Below, piece after piece: positions 17,845 through 27,443 of a DNA stretch of 64,000 nt. Source of the DNA: Flammeovirgaceae bacterium SG7u.111 (lineage in GTDB: Bacteria; Bacteroidota; Bacteroidia; Cytophagales; Flammeovirgaceae); assembly GCA_034044135.1 (NCBI GenBank), contig CP139021.1, positions 3,425,635 to 3,489,634 on the forward strand. The letters run 5' to 3'. A program made the translations under genes and the position numbers. Under the pieces are notes generated by a model. That model searched no databases, had not been told where the DNA came from, and saw nothing but the letters and a program-made list of their open reading frames with translations. How positions within the stretch are numbered: position 1 is the stretch's first letter; each line of letters starts with the position of its first letter.

Positions 17845-19122
17845 ATGATTGAAGATTATGCAAATATGGAGCTCCTGCGCTTCACTACCGCAGGAAGTGT
17901 GGATGATGGAAAAAGTACGCTGATCGGGCGTTTGCTTTACGATTCAAAATCAATTTTCGAAGATCAAATTGCCGCAGTAAAGACTTCAAGTGAAAAAAAA
18001 GGTCTAGAACACATTGACCTATCATTGCTAACTGACGGATTGAAAGCCGAAAGAGAGCAAGGAATCACTATTGATGTGGCGTATAGATATTTTGCCACTC
18101 CCAAAAGAAAATTTATCATAGCAGATACTCCAGGGCACGTTCAGTACACTCGTAACATGGTTACTGGTGCATCAACGGCAAACTTGGCTTTGGTTTTGGT
18201 AGATGCGAGACACGGAATAGTTGAACAAACTAACCGTCACGCTTTTATCGCTTCATTGCTAAAAATCCCTCATTTGGTTGTTTGTATCAACAAAATGGAC
18301 TTGGTTGATTATGACCAAGATGTATATGAAAAGATCGTGGAGGATTTTAAGAGGATGGCCGGCAAGTTAGACGTTAAAGACATTAGCTACATCCCAATGA
18401 GTGCCTTGAACGGAGACAACGTGGTTGACCGTTCGGAGAACATGAAATGGTACGACGGCTCTACCCTGCTCCATTTATTGGAACATGTCCACATCGCAAG
18501 TGATACCAACCACTTGGACATCAGGCTTCCTGTTCAATATGTAATACGCCCTCATAGCGAAGAATATCACGATTTTAGAGGCTATGCTGGCAGATTGGCT
18601 GGAGGCATCCTTACCAAAGGCAAAGAAGTAACCGTATTGCCTTCAGGTTTCAAGTCAAAAATCAAGTCAATAACCGATCTCAACGGTGAGCTAGACGAGG
18701 CTTTTGCCCCAATGTCGGTAACTGTTGAGCTTGAAGATGATATTGACATCAGCAGAGGGGATATGCTGGTAAATGGGGAAAGCGAACCTTTTAATTCTCA
18801 AGATATTGAGGTGATGCTTTGCTGGCTAAACCCTAAATCACCTGCTCCTCGCACTAAATTCGTTGTAAAACATACTACAAGGGAAGTGAAGGCAATGATC
18901 AAAGAAGTAGTTAATAAAATTGACATTGAAACCTTGGAGAACATTCCAAACCCAGGGGAAGATTCAATTAAAATGAATGATATTGTGAGGGTGAAGTTAA
19001 GAACTACCCAGCCTTTATTTTTTGATGTTTACAAAAGAAATAGAACTACTGGGAGCTTGATCATGATCGATGACTCTACCAACGAAACAGTAGCAGCGGG
19101 AATGATTGTTAGCAGTAAGTAA
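17845..19122 (+). CDS. cysN: Sulfate adenylyltransferase subunit 1 (GTPase)
   Basis: 425 aa. An EF-Tu-like GTPase that drives APS synthesis by CysD. G1 GSVDDGKST (about 17-25), G3 DTPGHVQYTRNM and G4 NKMD are intact, followed by beta-barrel domains with LPVQYVIRP. At 425 aa it lacks the fused C-terminal APS kinase (CysC) of the longer NodQ-type proteins. No cysC or cysH is in the window. The operon ends in a terminator about 30 nt downstream. Confidence 0.96.
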   Translation: MIEDYANMELLRFTTAGSVDDGKSTLIGRLLYDSKSIFEDQIAAVKTSSEKKGLEHIDLSLLTDGLKAEREQGITIDVAYRYFATPKRKFIIADTPGHVQYTRNMVTGASTANLALVLVDARHGIVEQTNRHAFIASLLKIPHLVVCINKMDLVDYDQDVYEKIVEDFKRMAGKLDVKDISYIPMSALNGDNVVDRSENMKWYDGSTLLHLLEHVHIASDTNHLDIRLPVQYVIRPHSEEYHDFRGYAGRLAGGILTKGKEVTVLPSGFKSKIKSITDLNGELDEAFAPMSVTVELEDDIDISRGDMLVNGESEPFNSQDIEVMLCWLNPKSPAPRTKFVVKHTTREVKAMIKEVVNKIDIETLENIPNPGEDSIKMNDIVRVKLRTTQPLFFDVYKRNRTTGSLIMIDDSTNETVAAGMIVSSK

Positions 19123-19148
19123 GACTCAAGTTTCATAGATTGATTTTT

Positions 19149-19177
19149 AAACCAGCCTCAATTGGCTGGTTTTTTTA
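19149..19177 (+). terminator. Terminator of cysDN
   Basis: ACCAGCC (19151-19157) and GGCTGGT (19164-19170) with loop TCAATT, extended by AA/TT, followed by a run of seven Ts. Confidence 0.88.
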
Positions 19178-19431
19178 TGCCCTTCCCTGAATTAACATTT
19201 AGTTCACACGCCTTCCATTCCCTCCTATCATTTTTCAACCACAACTTGTTTCCTGACTTCATAACAAGATGATTTATGATGTATATCAAAAAAACAGCCC
19301 TAATGTTAAGTTTTTAGAAAAAGATGTCTTGTTATTTTTAGTTTACGTTATATTAATATATAATTAACACATGAATTAAAAAACAGGATTGTATTCACAT
19401 AAAATTCAATTTAAAAACAAAGATTCAGCAC

Positions 19432-19851
19432 ATGAAAGCTTTAAATAAAACCATCGCATCTATAGTTACTTTTGTCGCACTTTTTGCATCAGCTCAACTC
19501 GCTTTTGCCCAAATGGCAACTACAGAAATCCGTTTTTCAGAAGCAGAAGGATCTGTCACTAAAAATGTCTTGAACCCTATACCGACTAACTATGCTGAAA
19601 TAGCTAACAAGATTGTGTACCCAAGAGAATTGCGAGAGACTCAAATAGAAGGAAAAGTAATAGTAGAGGTTACAGTAAACGAAAAAGGGCAAGCAGCTCA
19701 GTATAAAGTAGTCCATTCTCCAGGCCAACTACTTTCTTCTGCCTGCCTCGAGCATGTGGATGAACTGACTTTTGAGCCTGCACTGTTAGCAGGAAAAGCA
19801 ACTTCCAAGGTAGTCTATGTACCATTCAGATTCAGGTTGACTGGCGAGTAG
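19432..19851 (+). CDS. Exported TonB_C-domain protein
   Basis: 139 aa. A signal peptide (about residues 1-26, ending SAQLAFAQ) precedes a TonB C-terminal-like domain: IVYPRELRETQIEGKVIVEV, NEKGQAAQYKVVHSPG, and LTFEPALLAGKATSKVVYVPFRFRL. There is no N-terminal anchor of real TonB and no proline-rich spacer, so it is unlikely to energise receptors by itself. Short exported TonB_C proteins are common in Cytophagales and have no set role. It stands alone with a terminator downstream. Confidence 0.8.
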   Translation: MKALNKTIASIVTFVALFASAQLAFAQMATTEIRFSEAEGSVTKNVLNPIPTNYAEIANKIVYPRELRETQIEGKVIVEVTVNEKGQAAQYKVVHSPGQLLSSACLEHVDELTFEPALLAGKATSKVVYVPFRFRLTGE

Positions 19852-19884
19852 TAAGAGAAGATTGATTTTATAAGGTATTTAGTG

Positions 19885-19912
19885 AAAGCTTGCTAATAAA
19901 GCAAGCTTTTTT
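19885..19912 (+). terminator. Terminator hairpin
   Basis: AAAGCTTGC (19885-19893) pairs with GCAAGCTTT (19901-19909), loop TAATAAA, followed by Ts. Closes the TonB_C gene. Confidence 0.85.
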
Positions 19913-20049
19913 TGTGCGTTAGGATTACTTTTGACTAGCCTTGAAAGTTTTTTGCAATCTTATTAATATATTGTGCCTTACTTTTTCAAGATTCTATCGT
20001 TGTATGAAAGATAGCACAACTAGACAAACCTAACGCCTGATAAACAAGC

Positions 20050-21927
20050 ATGAGGGAAACCGATTTTATAAAGCAAAACAAAAAGAAGTGGCAGGACTTT
20101 GAGGAACTTCTCAATCAAACAGATAAAAAACCTGACGAGCTCACAAGGCTTTTCATTGAAATAACCGACGACCTTTCCTATTCGCGTACATTCTATCCTA
20201 ATCGCCTAGTTGGTGCCTACCTCAACAACGTAGCTCAGAAAATATACAAGTCGGTTTATGGAAAAAGGCATGAAAACTTTAAAGCGAAACTTAAAGACTT
20301 TTGGTTTGAAGAAGTGCCTGCGGTAGTTTATGCAAGCCGAAATGAGATGATTATTTCGCTAGTCGTATTTCTGTTTTCTGTTTTTATTGGGATTTTCTCC
20401 AGCATGCATGACCCCGAGTTTGTCAACCTGATTTTAGGAGACAGCTACGTAAACATGACCCTTGAAAATATTGAAAATGGAGACCCAATGGCAGTCTATA
20501 AAGGCATGAACGAAATAGACATGTTTTTAGGCATCACTATCAATAATTTAAGTGTCGCATTTTTGACTTTTGTGACCGGAGTGCTGATGTCCATTGGTAC
20601 GTTGGCTGTTTTGCTCCGAAACGGGATCATGGTCGGTGCTTTCCAATATTTCTTTATAGAAAGAGGGCTGTTTTTAGATTCTTTCTTGACCATTTGGATG
20701 CATGGTACGCTGGAAATATCAGCTATCGTCATCGCTGGCGCAGCAGGCTTGACCATGGGAAGAGGACTTGTTTTCCCAGGCTCCTACTCACGCATTTATT
20801 CCTTTCAGCTCTCAGCCAAAAGAGGGATTAAGATCATGATGAGTATTTTCCCTGTTTTTGTATTGGCGGGTTTCATCGAAGGTTTCCTAACCCGATACAC
20901 CGACCTCCCAGATATCATAAGGCTATTTATTATCCTGATATCTCTTGCTTTTATTATAGGCTACTATATTTATTACCCTTATATAAAATCTAAAAGCGGT
21001 TTCAAAAACAAGAAAGAACAACCGATCAATTTTGGTAGAAACGACAAGAAATTAGACAAAGGCGAGCTGAAAGACAACGGTCAAATCTTCACTGATATAT
21101 TTGCCGTTTACCGTGTTTTCCTAAGAAAAACCTTATTGTACTTCCTGCCTCTATCAGCTGTTTTTGGGATTTATATCACTTATACCACTACGCAAGGTTT
21201 TACAGAACAATTTGGTTATATAAGCTCAAATTGGGCGTTTTCTCAAATAGAAACCATATTCAATTATGATATTTTCTTTCAGTTTGCGATAGCTAATGGG
21301 GCAATGCTGGCAGGCAGCTTGTTTTTTTGTGTAATCATTTGCAAAGTTATCTTTGGTGAGAATGGGACTATAGATCCTCGTTTTGGGAAAGAAACTATCT
21401 TTGCCACCTTCAAAAGCCACTTTGTCAAAGTCCTTTTCATTTCCTCGCTTATCACTCTCATTAGTTGCCTAGGTTGGATTGGGTATTTTTTACTGCTCAT
21501 GACATATCCTTTCATCCTCTTATGGATGTTTGAAAGCATTAATAAAGGAAAGAATTTGATGTCTTCATTTAAGAACGCTACCAGTTTGCTTGGAGGGAGT
21601 TTGGCAAAGATCATTGGGCTAAACATTATACTGTTGATAATATGTACCGTTTTTCTATTTACATTAAACTCTTCCATCGTCTGGTTTTTGGTAGAATCAT
21701 TAAGCATAAACTTTTTGCTTTCTGAAAATGCCATGAACTTTGTTTTCAATGGGGTCTTTAGCAGCATTGTGATGTATGGAATATGCTTGACTTTGCCGAT
21801 CTTAATAATTGGCAATGGAATTCTCTATCATTCTTTAATCGAATTATCTACTGCCCAATCGCTCAAAAAAACAATCAGAGAATTTGGTTCAAACAAAAAA
21901 GTTTATGGATTTGAGACAGAGAGCTAA
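20050..21927 (+). CDS. SpoIIM-family membrane protein with a second fused membrane domain
   Basis: 625 aa. The N-terminal half (about 1-330) is SpoIIM/DUF95-like: a soluble helical start (FIKQNKKKWQDFEELL), FWFEEVPAVVYASRNEM, and about five membrane segments with NNLSVAFLTFVTGVL and HGTLEISAIVIAGAAG, the signature near the HGxxE motif. After a charged linker (about 325-350) there is a second block of about five membrane segments (365-610) with a polar stretch FMTYPFILLWMFESI. SpoIIM proteins are usually half this length, so this looks like a fusion with a neighbouring membrane gene. It starts an operon with DUF4129, DUF4350, MoxR and DUF58 genes; its own function in envelope biology is not established. 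Confidence 0.8.
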   Translation: MRETDFIKQNKKKWQDFEELLNQTDKKPDELTRLFIEITDDLSYSRTFYPNRLVGAYLNNVAQKIYKSVYGKRHENFKAKLKDFWFEEVPAVVYASRNEMIISLVVFLFSVFIGIFSSMHDPEFVNLILGDSYVNMTLENIENGDPMAVYKGMNEIDMFLGITINNLSVAFLTFVTGVLMSIGTLAVLLRNGIMVGAFQYFFIERGLFLDSFLTIWMHGTLEISAIVIAGAAGLTMGRGLVFPGSYSRIYSFQLSAKRGIKIMMSIFPVFVLAGFIEGFLTRYTDLPDIIRLFIILISLAFIIGYYIYYPYIKSKSGFKNKKEQPINFGRNDKKLDKGELKDNGQIFTDIFAVYRVFLRKTLLYFLPLSAVFGIYITYTTTQGFTEQFGYISSNWAFSQIETIFNYDIFFQFAIANGAMLAGSLFFCVIICKVIFGENGTIDPRFGKETIFATFKSHFVKVLFISSLITLISCLGWIGYFLLLMTYPFILLWMFESINKGKNLMSSFKNATSLLGGSLAKIIGLNIILLIICTVFLFTLNSSIVWFLVESLSINFLLSENAMNFVFNGVFSSIVMYGICLTLPILIIGNGILYHSLIELSTAQSLKKTIREFGSNKKVYGFETES

Positions 21928-22639
21928 GAGTGTATTATTCCTTCTCGGGTTAGTTGTTACCTTAAACTTTTCTGCCAGCGGCCAAGATTTACAGGAGGAA
22001 TATGAGAACTCGGAAATAGCAGAAAAAGAGCTCAATAGGGAGAAATGGAAATCTATTTCCAATACGCTAGTTTATACTCAGAAGGAGAAAAAAGAAGTTG
22101 ATTTGGACAGGTCTCCTTCGTTTTCCATTCCTTCAGGGGCATTGCCCATATTGAAAGTAGTAAGCCTTTTATTGGTAGGTGGAATATTGGCATTTATGCT
22201 CTACAAACTTTTTGGTAATAGGTCAGGCTTAAATAAAAAAGTGGACAGGACAAAGCTTAGTGCGGAACTTCTTGATAACCTTGAAGACCATATTCACGAG
22301 GCCGATTTTGATAAACTTTTGAAAGAAGCGATTGGAACGGGCAATTATCAAGCAGCGTGTAGAATTCTATACATCAAATCCATAAAAACCATGAGCGACG
22401 ACGGTTTGTTGGTTTGGAAAAAAGAAAAAACCAATGCTAGTTACTTAAGCGAGATAAGAGAATATTATACGTTATATAGATTGTTTTTTAGTCTAACTCT
22501 CAGCTACGAAGAGGCCTGGTATGGAAACAAGGTCATGGATAGGTTTAAGTTTGAAAGCATAAAAGATGCCTTTGATAAGTTAGAAGGCGTATTGGGAACA
22601 CTAAGGAAAGGGCAAGAAGCCGGGGCAAATCCAGATTGA
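21905..22639 (+). CDS. DUF4129-type membrane protein
   Basis: About 244 aa from the ATG at 21905, which overlaps the previous gene by 23 nt; an ATG at 21884 would add seven residues ahead of the signal peptide and is less fitting. A signal peptide (LFLLGLVVTLNFSASGQ) and one membrane span (about 86-106, ILKVVSLLLVGGILAFMLYKLF) flank a short extracytoplasmic part. The cytoplasmic C-terminus resembles DUF4129, with AACRILYIKSIKTMSDDGLL and EAWYGNKVMDRFKFE. Genes of this kind are regular partners of MoxR/DUF58 clusters. Confidence 0.75.
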   Translation: MDLRQRAKSVLFLLGLVVTLNFSASGQDLQEEYENSEIAEKELNREKWKSISNTLVYTQKEKKEVDLDRSPSFSIPSGALPILKVVSLLLVGGILAFMLYKLFGNRSGLNKKVDRTKLSAELLDNLEDHIHEADFDKLLKEAIGTGNYQAACRILYIKSIKTMSDDGLLVWKKEKTNASYLSEIREYYTLYRLFFSLTLSYEEAWYGNKVMDRFKFESIKDAFDKLEGVLGTLRKGQEAGANPD

Positions 22640-22730
22640 CGTTTTTTTTTGTTGTTTCAAATTGAACACCTAAGAACACTGATCATCTAGATCAAATTTC
22701 ACAAAACTGATTCATAATTTAGTATAAACA

Positions 22731-24005
22731 TTGAAAAAGAATCCAACCATATTTGGCGTAGCCATTATCTGTATAGGTCTCTTGATTTATTTTTTCATAA
22801 ATCAGGGTGAGGAGGAAACTAGTTGGTTTGAAAGTTATAAGAAAGAAAGCAAGGAACCTTATGGAACGCTACTCATAGCTAGCCTGCTAAATGGCTTTTT
22901 TCCAGAAAAAAACTACACTGAAATAGATGAACCACTAGAAACATATTTAGCCGAAAACAGCTTTGATGAAGCTACAAATTATGTATTCATTGGGCGATCC
23001 ATGTACCTTTCCGATAGTTCTCAAAAAGAGCTATTATCTTTTGTGGAAAAAGGGAACAATGCCATGATCATTTCTACTGCACTTCCCCAGCTAATGTTCG
23101 ATACACTTTTTTCCTATGACGATATTTATGAGCCGAACTATGATTACCTGTATGATAATGAAATTAAGCTGACTTTCAAGCACCCTAACCTAATGGATTC
23201 GGTGTTTGCGGTCAACTATTATTACGACTTTGACACAACCTCTACCTACTGGTCATACCATAACAGAGATGTTTATACACCCAAAATAGAAATGGTAGAA
23301 TTGGGTATACTCAACAGAGGGCTCAGCTATTTTGTGAAGATAAAATGGGGTGAAGGGTACTTCTATTTGCACACCGTCCCACTTGCATTCAGCAACTATT
23401 TGCTGAAAAAAGAGAAAGGTTTTTCACATGCTCAAACTGTATTTTCTAACTTACCCGAAGGCGATATTCTTTGGGATGAAGTGAGTAAAATTTATGTCGA
23501 ACCGCCTTTTGAACAAGAATTCTCCCCTAGCCCTCTTAAGTTTATTCTTTCTCACGAAAGCTTACGATGGGCTTGGTACCTGCTACTAGCGTTAGTTGTT
23601 TTTTATGTTCTTTTCAGATCGAAAAGAACCCAACGAATTATACCTATTTTAGATCCATATCTCAATACATCTCTAGAATTTGTCCAAACCGTGGGCAAGC
23701 TTCACTTCAAGCAGCTAGATCACAAAGGGTTAGCCCAAGAAAAAATGCAGTTGTTCCTAGGAGATATTAGACGGAAATACAGAGTTTCCACTAACAATTT
23801 GGATGATGCTTTTATCAAATCTCTTTCGGTAAAAGCGCAAGTAGAACTCGAGATTGTACAAAAAGTATTTGCCACATTCGAAACTATAAATAATTTTTAC
23901 AAGGTGGGCGAAGAAGATCTCAAGAGGTTATATCTCTCGATAGAAACTTTTAACAAGCATGCTAATTCAACTAAACTGAAACCTGCCGAACAAGTTGCCA
24001 AGTAG
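22731..24005 (+). CDS. DUF4350-type membrane protein (TTG start)
   Basis: 424 aa. An in-frame stop lies two codons upstream and the first usable codon is a TTG at 22731, directly before the membrane segment NPTIFGVAIICIGLLIYFF, so a TTG start is chosen. The extracytoplasmic part (about 25-275) contains the DUF4350 pattern SLLNGFFPEKNYTEI and YVFIGRSMYLS, and a second span lies near 280-297 (WAWYLLLALVVFYVLF). The cytoplasmic tail has KLHFKQLDHKGLAQEKMQ. DUF4350 is a constant companion of MoxR and DUF58; function unknown. Confidence 0.82.
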   Translation: MKKNPTIFGVAIICIGLLIYFFINQGEEETSWFESYKKESKEPYGTLLIASLLNGFFPEKNYTEIDEPLETYLAENSFDEATNYVFIGRSMYLSDSSQKELLSFVEKGNNAMIISTALPQLMFDTLFSYDDIYEPNYDYLYDNEIKLTFKHPNLMDSVFAVNYYYDFDTTSTYWSYHNRDVYTPKIEMVELGILNRGLSYFVKIKWGEGYFYLHTVPLAFSNYLLKKEKGFSHAQTVFSNLPEGDILWDEVSKIYVEPPFEQEFSPSPLKFILSHESLRWAWYLLLALVVFYVLFRSKRTQRIIPILDPYLNTSLEFVQTVGKLHFKQLDHKGLAQEKMQLFLGDIRRKYRVSTNNLDDAFIKSLSVKAQVELEIVQKVFATFETINNFYKVGEEDLKRLYLSIETFNKHANSTKLKPAEQVAK

Positions 24006-24042
24006 GTTTATCATAAAATTGACCCAATATATTTAACTAATA

Positions 24043-25131
24043 ATGATGGAAAACGAAGAAAATAATTTGAATCCAACTCCTTCGAACGAACCAGAAGAGA
24101 ACAAAGAACAGCGTATTGAGCAAGAAACACCGGTTCAAGAGGCGCCAGTCCATGCGGTAAGCAACAAAAAAATTGCGGACGAACACTTGGTGAAAGTAAG
24201 CAATATTGTCCAAGGGGTGAAGGATGAAATTGGGAAGGTGATTGTAGGACAAGAGGAAACCGTTGACCTCTTGCTAGCGGCACTTTTCACCAATGGGCAT
24301 GTACTGCTCGAAGGCGTTCCGGGTATAGCAAAAACACTCCTTACAAAAGTGCTTGCTAAAACACTCACGGCTAATTTTTCAAGGATTCAATTCACTCCTG
24401 ACCTGATGCCAACAGATGTTTTGGGTACAACCATTTTCAACCTAAAAGACTCGGAGTTTGTGTTTAAATCAGGGCCTATTTTCTCAAATATCATCTTGAT
24501 AGATGAGATAAACCGCGCCCCTGCAAAAACTCAAGCCGCTCTCTTTGAGGTGATGGAGGAATTCCAAGTCACCTATGACGGGACTACTTACCCAATGTCG
24601 AAGCCGTTTTTTGTAATGGCAACCCAAAACCCAATCGAACAAGAAGGTACGTATTCATTGCCCGAGGCTCAGTTAGATAGATTCGCATTCAAACTCCACC
24701 TCAGCTATCCTTCTGTTTCCGAAGAAATTCAAATCCTGAAAAGGTTCCAAGAGGATTTTAAGCAGACGCAAACTGAAACAGTACAACCCGTTCTTGCCCC
24801 TCAAGACATTGAGTTCTTCAAAAAGCAAGTAGAGTTGGTGTACATAAAAGATGAATTGATAGAATACATAGCCAAGGTGATTGGTCTGACAAGGGAAATC
24901 AACGACTTGTTTCTCGGGGCATCACCAAGGGCATCTCTTGCTATCCTCAAAACATCAAAAGCTCTTGCGCTCATGAACGGCAGGTATTTCGTAACGCCAG
25001 ATGACATCAGACGAGTGTCCTACCCTGTTTTGAACCACAGGATTTTACTTAGTCCTGAAAAAGAAATGGAAGGTGTAGAAATTTCAGATGTAATAAACGA
25101 TGTGCTCCAAAAGGTAGAGGTACCAAGGTAA
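24043..25131 (+). CDS. MoxR-family AAA+ ATPase
   Basis: 362 aa. An acidic, low-complexity N-terminus of about 45 residues precedes the AAA+ core: Walker A LLEGVPGIAKTLL, Walker B IILIDEINRAPAKTQAALFEVMEE, and sensor FFVMATQNPIEQEGTYSLPEAQLDRF, the MoxR hallmark. MoxR ATPases act as chaperones that work with VWA/DUF58 partners, here the next gene 99 nt downstream. It lies within the SpoIIM/DUF4129/DUF4350 cluster. The role in the envelope is inferred from context. Confidence 0.93.
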   Translation: MMENEENNLNPTPSNEPEENKEQRIEQETPVQEAPVHAVSNKKIADEHLVKVSNIVQGVKDEIGKVIVGQEETVDLLLAALFTNGHVLLEGVPGIAKTLLTKVLAKTLTANFSRIQFTPDLMPTDVLGTTIFNLKDSEFVFKSGPIFSNIILIDEINRAPAKTQAALFEVMEEFQVTYDGTTYPMSKPFFVMATQNPIEQEGTYSLPEAQLDRFAFKLHLSYPSVSEEIQILKRFQEDFKQTQTETVQPVLAPQDIEFFKKQVELVYIKDELIEYIAKVIGLTREINDLFLGASPRASLAILKTSKALALMNGRYFVTPDDIRRVSYPVLNHRILLSPEKEMEGVEISDVINDVLQKVEVPR

Positions 25132-25230
25132 TTTGGCATATAGTGCTAGAAGTACGAAAAGCTTCTAGCATCTATTTTCTTCTCAAAACTCACCTTCCTA
25201 CTTCTATTGCACACTAAGTAAGCGTAAGCC

Positions 25231-26571
25231 ATGAATATTTTTAAATTTTATAAAAACCTTTATCTCCCCAATCGGTTTTTCTACGTCTACAGCGTGATTT
25301 TCGGCTTATTGGCATCTAGTTTTGCCATTCCTTTTATGTTGCCCTTTGCCCAAACTGCATTGGTAATTGGGATTATTTTCACTGCTTCAGACTGCTTTAT
25401 TTTGTTCAATGGGAATGCTAAAATTTCCGCAGAAAGATCGATACCCGACTTGCTTTCACTTGGTGATGAAAACCCCATTAAAATAAGTATCACCAATAAT
25501 TCTGGGCTGACTCTTTCCCTAATGGTAATAGACGAGCTGCCTTACCAGCTTCAGGAAAGAGATTTTTTCTTTGGGTTAGCATTAAAAAATGGAGAATCAC
25601 AAACCCTATCTTATAAGATAAGACCAACCAGAAGAGGCGAATATCATTTTAATAAGTTGAATGTGTATTCAACATCCGTACTGGGTTTGGTAAGAAGGCG
25701 ACACCCGTTTAAGGCTCATCAAATGGTTCCGGTTTTTCCTTCCGTATTACAAATGAAAAAGTATGAGCTTTTTGCTTTTTCAAGTATATCGAGATACCAA
25801 GGAATCAAAAAAATCAGGAGACTGGGGCATAATTACGAATTTGAACAGATCAAAAACTATGTTCGCGGAGACGATTACCGGTCTATCAACTGGAAAGCAT
25901 CGGGTCGCAGAGGCGAACTAATGGTAAACCAGTATCAAGATGAAAGAGCACAGCAAGTGTATAGCGTAATCGATAAAAGCAGGGCAATGCGACTCCCTTT
26001 CAACGAGCTTACCTTGCTTGATTATTCTATCAACACCTCCTTGATGATATCCAATGTGGCACTTCACAAGCACGACAAGGCTGGCTTGATCACTTTCTCC
26101 GATAAAATAGGAGCAATTCTGAAAGCTGATTACAAAAAAGGGCAGTTGCACAAAATACTGCAAACCCTTTACAATCAGGAAGAGCGCAACTTGGAGTCAA
26201 ACTATGAACTGCTTTACTATGCGATAAGAAATACGATAAAGGGCAGAAGCCTCCTGTTTTTATATTCTAATTTTGAAAGCATTTATGCGGCCGAAAGAGC
26301 ACTGCCAATCCTAAGAAAACTGAACAAGCTGCACTTGTTGGTCATTGTATTTTTTGAGAATAGTGAGATTGAAGAATATGGACAAGAAGAAGCAAAAGAC
26401 TTGGAAGAAATTTATTTGAGGACAATTGCCCAAAAATTCACAGCGGAAAAAACTCAAATCCTACAAACATTCAACCAATACGGAATCCAAACCATTTTGA
26501 CCAAACCTCAAGATTTGTCTATCAATACACTCAATAAGTACTTAGAGCTAAAGTCAAGAGGACTTATCTAG
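25231..26571 (+). CDS. DUF58 protein, membrane-bound
   Basis: 446 aa. Two N-terminal membrane segments (about 18-55) are followed by a beta-rich part (PIKISITNNSGLTLSL) and the DUF58 core: YVRGDDYRSINWKASGR near 210-226, then VYSVIDKSRAMRLPFN in place of the VWA DxSxS motif (DKSRA). Typical as the partner of MoxR. It differs from the second DUF58 protein at 39559-40458, which has no membrane segment. It is followed after 29 nt by the sugar kinase gene, so the operon may continue. Confidence 0.9.
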   Translation: MNIFKFYKNLYLPNRFFYVYSVIFGLLASSFAIPFMLPFAQTALVIGIIFTASDCFILFNGNAKISAERSIPDLLSLGDENPIKISITNNSGLTLSLMVIDELPYQLQERDFFFGLALKNGESQTLSYKIRPTRRGEYHFNKLNVYSTSVLGLVRRRHPFKAHQMVPVFPSVLQMKKYELFAFSSISRYQGIKKIRRLGHNYEFEQIKNYVRGDDYRSINWKASGRRGELMVNQYQDERAQQVYSVIDKSRAMRLPFNELTLLDYSINTSLMISNVALHKHDKAGLITFSDKIGAILKADYKKGQLHKILQTLYNQEERNLESNYELLYYAIRNTIKGRSLLFLYSNFESIYAAERALPILRKLNKLHLLVIVFFENSEIEEYGQEEAKDLEEIYLRTIAQKFTAEKTQILQTFNQYGIQTILTKPQDLSINTLNKYLELKSRGLI

Positions 26572-26600
26572 CCAAGAACCAAACTAACTACATTCTGGAA

Positions 26601-27443
26601 ATGATAGTAATAGCAGACAGTGGATCTACCAAAACAGAGTGGTGGTTTTTGAAGGGAAATGCAATAAAAAAGATTCGAACCAAAGGCATAAACCCGTATT
26701 ACCAATCCTCTGAACAAATTTCTGAAAGCATCAATGACGGTTTTAAGGGAGAGGTTTTCACTAAAGTCACTTCACTGTTCTTCTATGGAGCTGGCTGCAA
26801 CGAACAATCGGCAGGCAAGCTTGAATCATCATTGGAATCTCAATTTCCAAATACCAATATTTCCATTTACGACGACTTGCTAGCTGTTGCAAGAGCCACT
26901 TGCCAGCACGAACCCGGCACGGCTTGTATCTTGGGAACTGGCTCAAATTCTTGTTTTTACGATGGAGAAAAAATAATCAACCACATCCCTTCACTTGGTT
27001 TTGTTTTAGGTGATGAAGGAAGCGGAGCGGTGATGGGAAAAAAACTGATCAATCTCTACTTCAAAAAAGGGCTGACCTCCAATTTGGAAGAAGCTTTCCG
27101 TGGAAAGTTTCAATTGAGCGAAGCTGAATTGCTGCAAAAAGTATATAAAGAACCATATCCTAATAGGTACCTAGCTCAGTTTAGCAAGTTTTTAGCCGAA
27201 CACAAAAAAGACCCTTTTATCAACTCATTCATTTTGCTTAATTTCAAGGAGTTTTTGAAAACAAATACCTTGAAATACGAGGATTCCCCGAAGTATCCTA
27301 TTCATTTTTGCGGCTCAATTGCGTATTTCTTTCAAGATATTTTGAAAGAAGCTATCCATGAAATGGGCTTGCCTCTAGGCAGCATTCATCAAACCCCAAT
27401 GGAAGGCTTAAAAGCATTTCACTTAAAAAACAAAAACCAATGA
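26601..27443 (+). CDS. BadF/BadG-type N-acetyl amino-sugar kinase (GlcNAc or MurNAc)
   Basis: 280 aa, ASKHA fold. The phosphate-1 motif IADSGSTKTEWWFL opens the protein; GTACILGTGSNSCFYDGE and LGDEGSGAVMGKKL are the adenosine/phosphate-2 motifs. Members phosphorylate GlcNAc, GlcN or MurNAc. The stop overlaps the murQ start by 4 nt (ATGA), so translational coupling is likely, and the product MurNAc-6-phosphate is the MurQ substrate. A MurNAc kinase (MurK type) is therefore the preferred reading, as described for the MurK of Tannerella forsythia. Confidence 0.82.
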   Translation: MIVIADSGSTKTEWWFLKGNAIKKIRTKGINPYYQSSEQISESINDGFKGEVFTKVTSLFFYGAGCNEQSAGKLESSLESQFPNTNISIYDDLLAVARATCQHEPGTACILGTGSNSCFYDGEKIINHIPSLGFVLGDEGSGAVMGKKLINLYFKKGLTSNLEEAFRGKFQLSEAELLQKVYKEPYPNRYLAQFSKFLAEHKKDPFINSFILLNFKEFLKTNTLKYEDSPKYPIHFCGSIAYFFQDILKEAIHEMGLPLGSIHQTPMEGLKAFHLKNKNQ

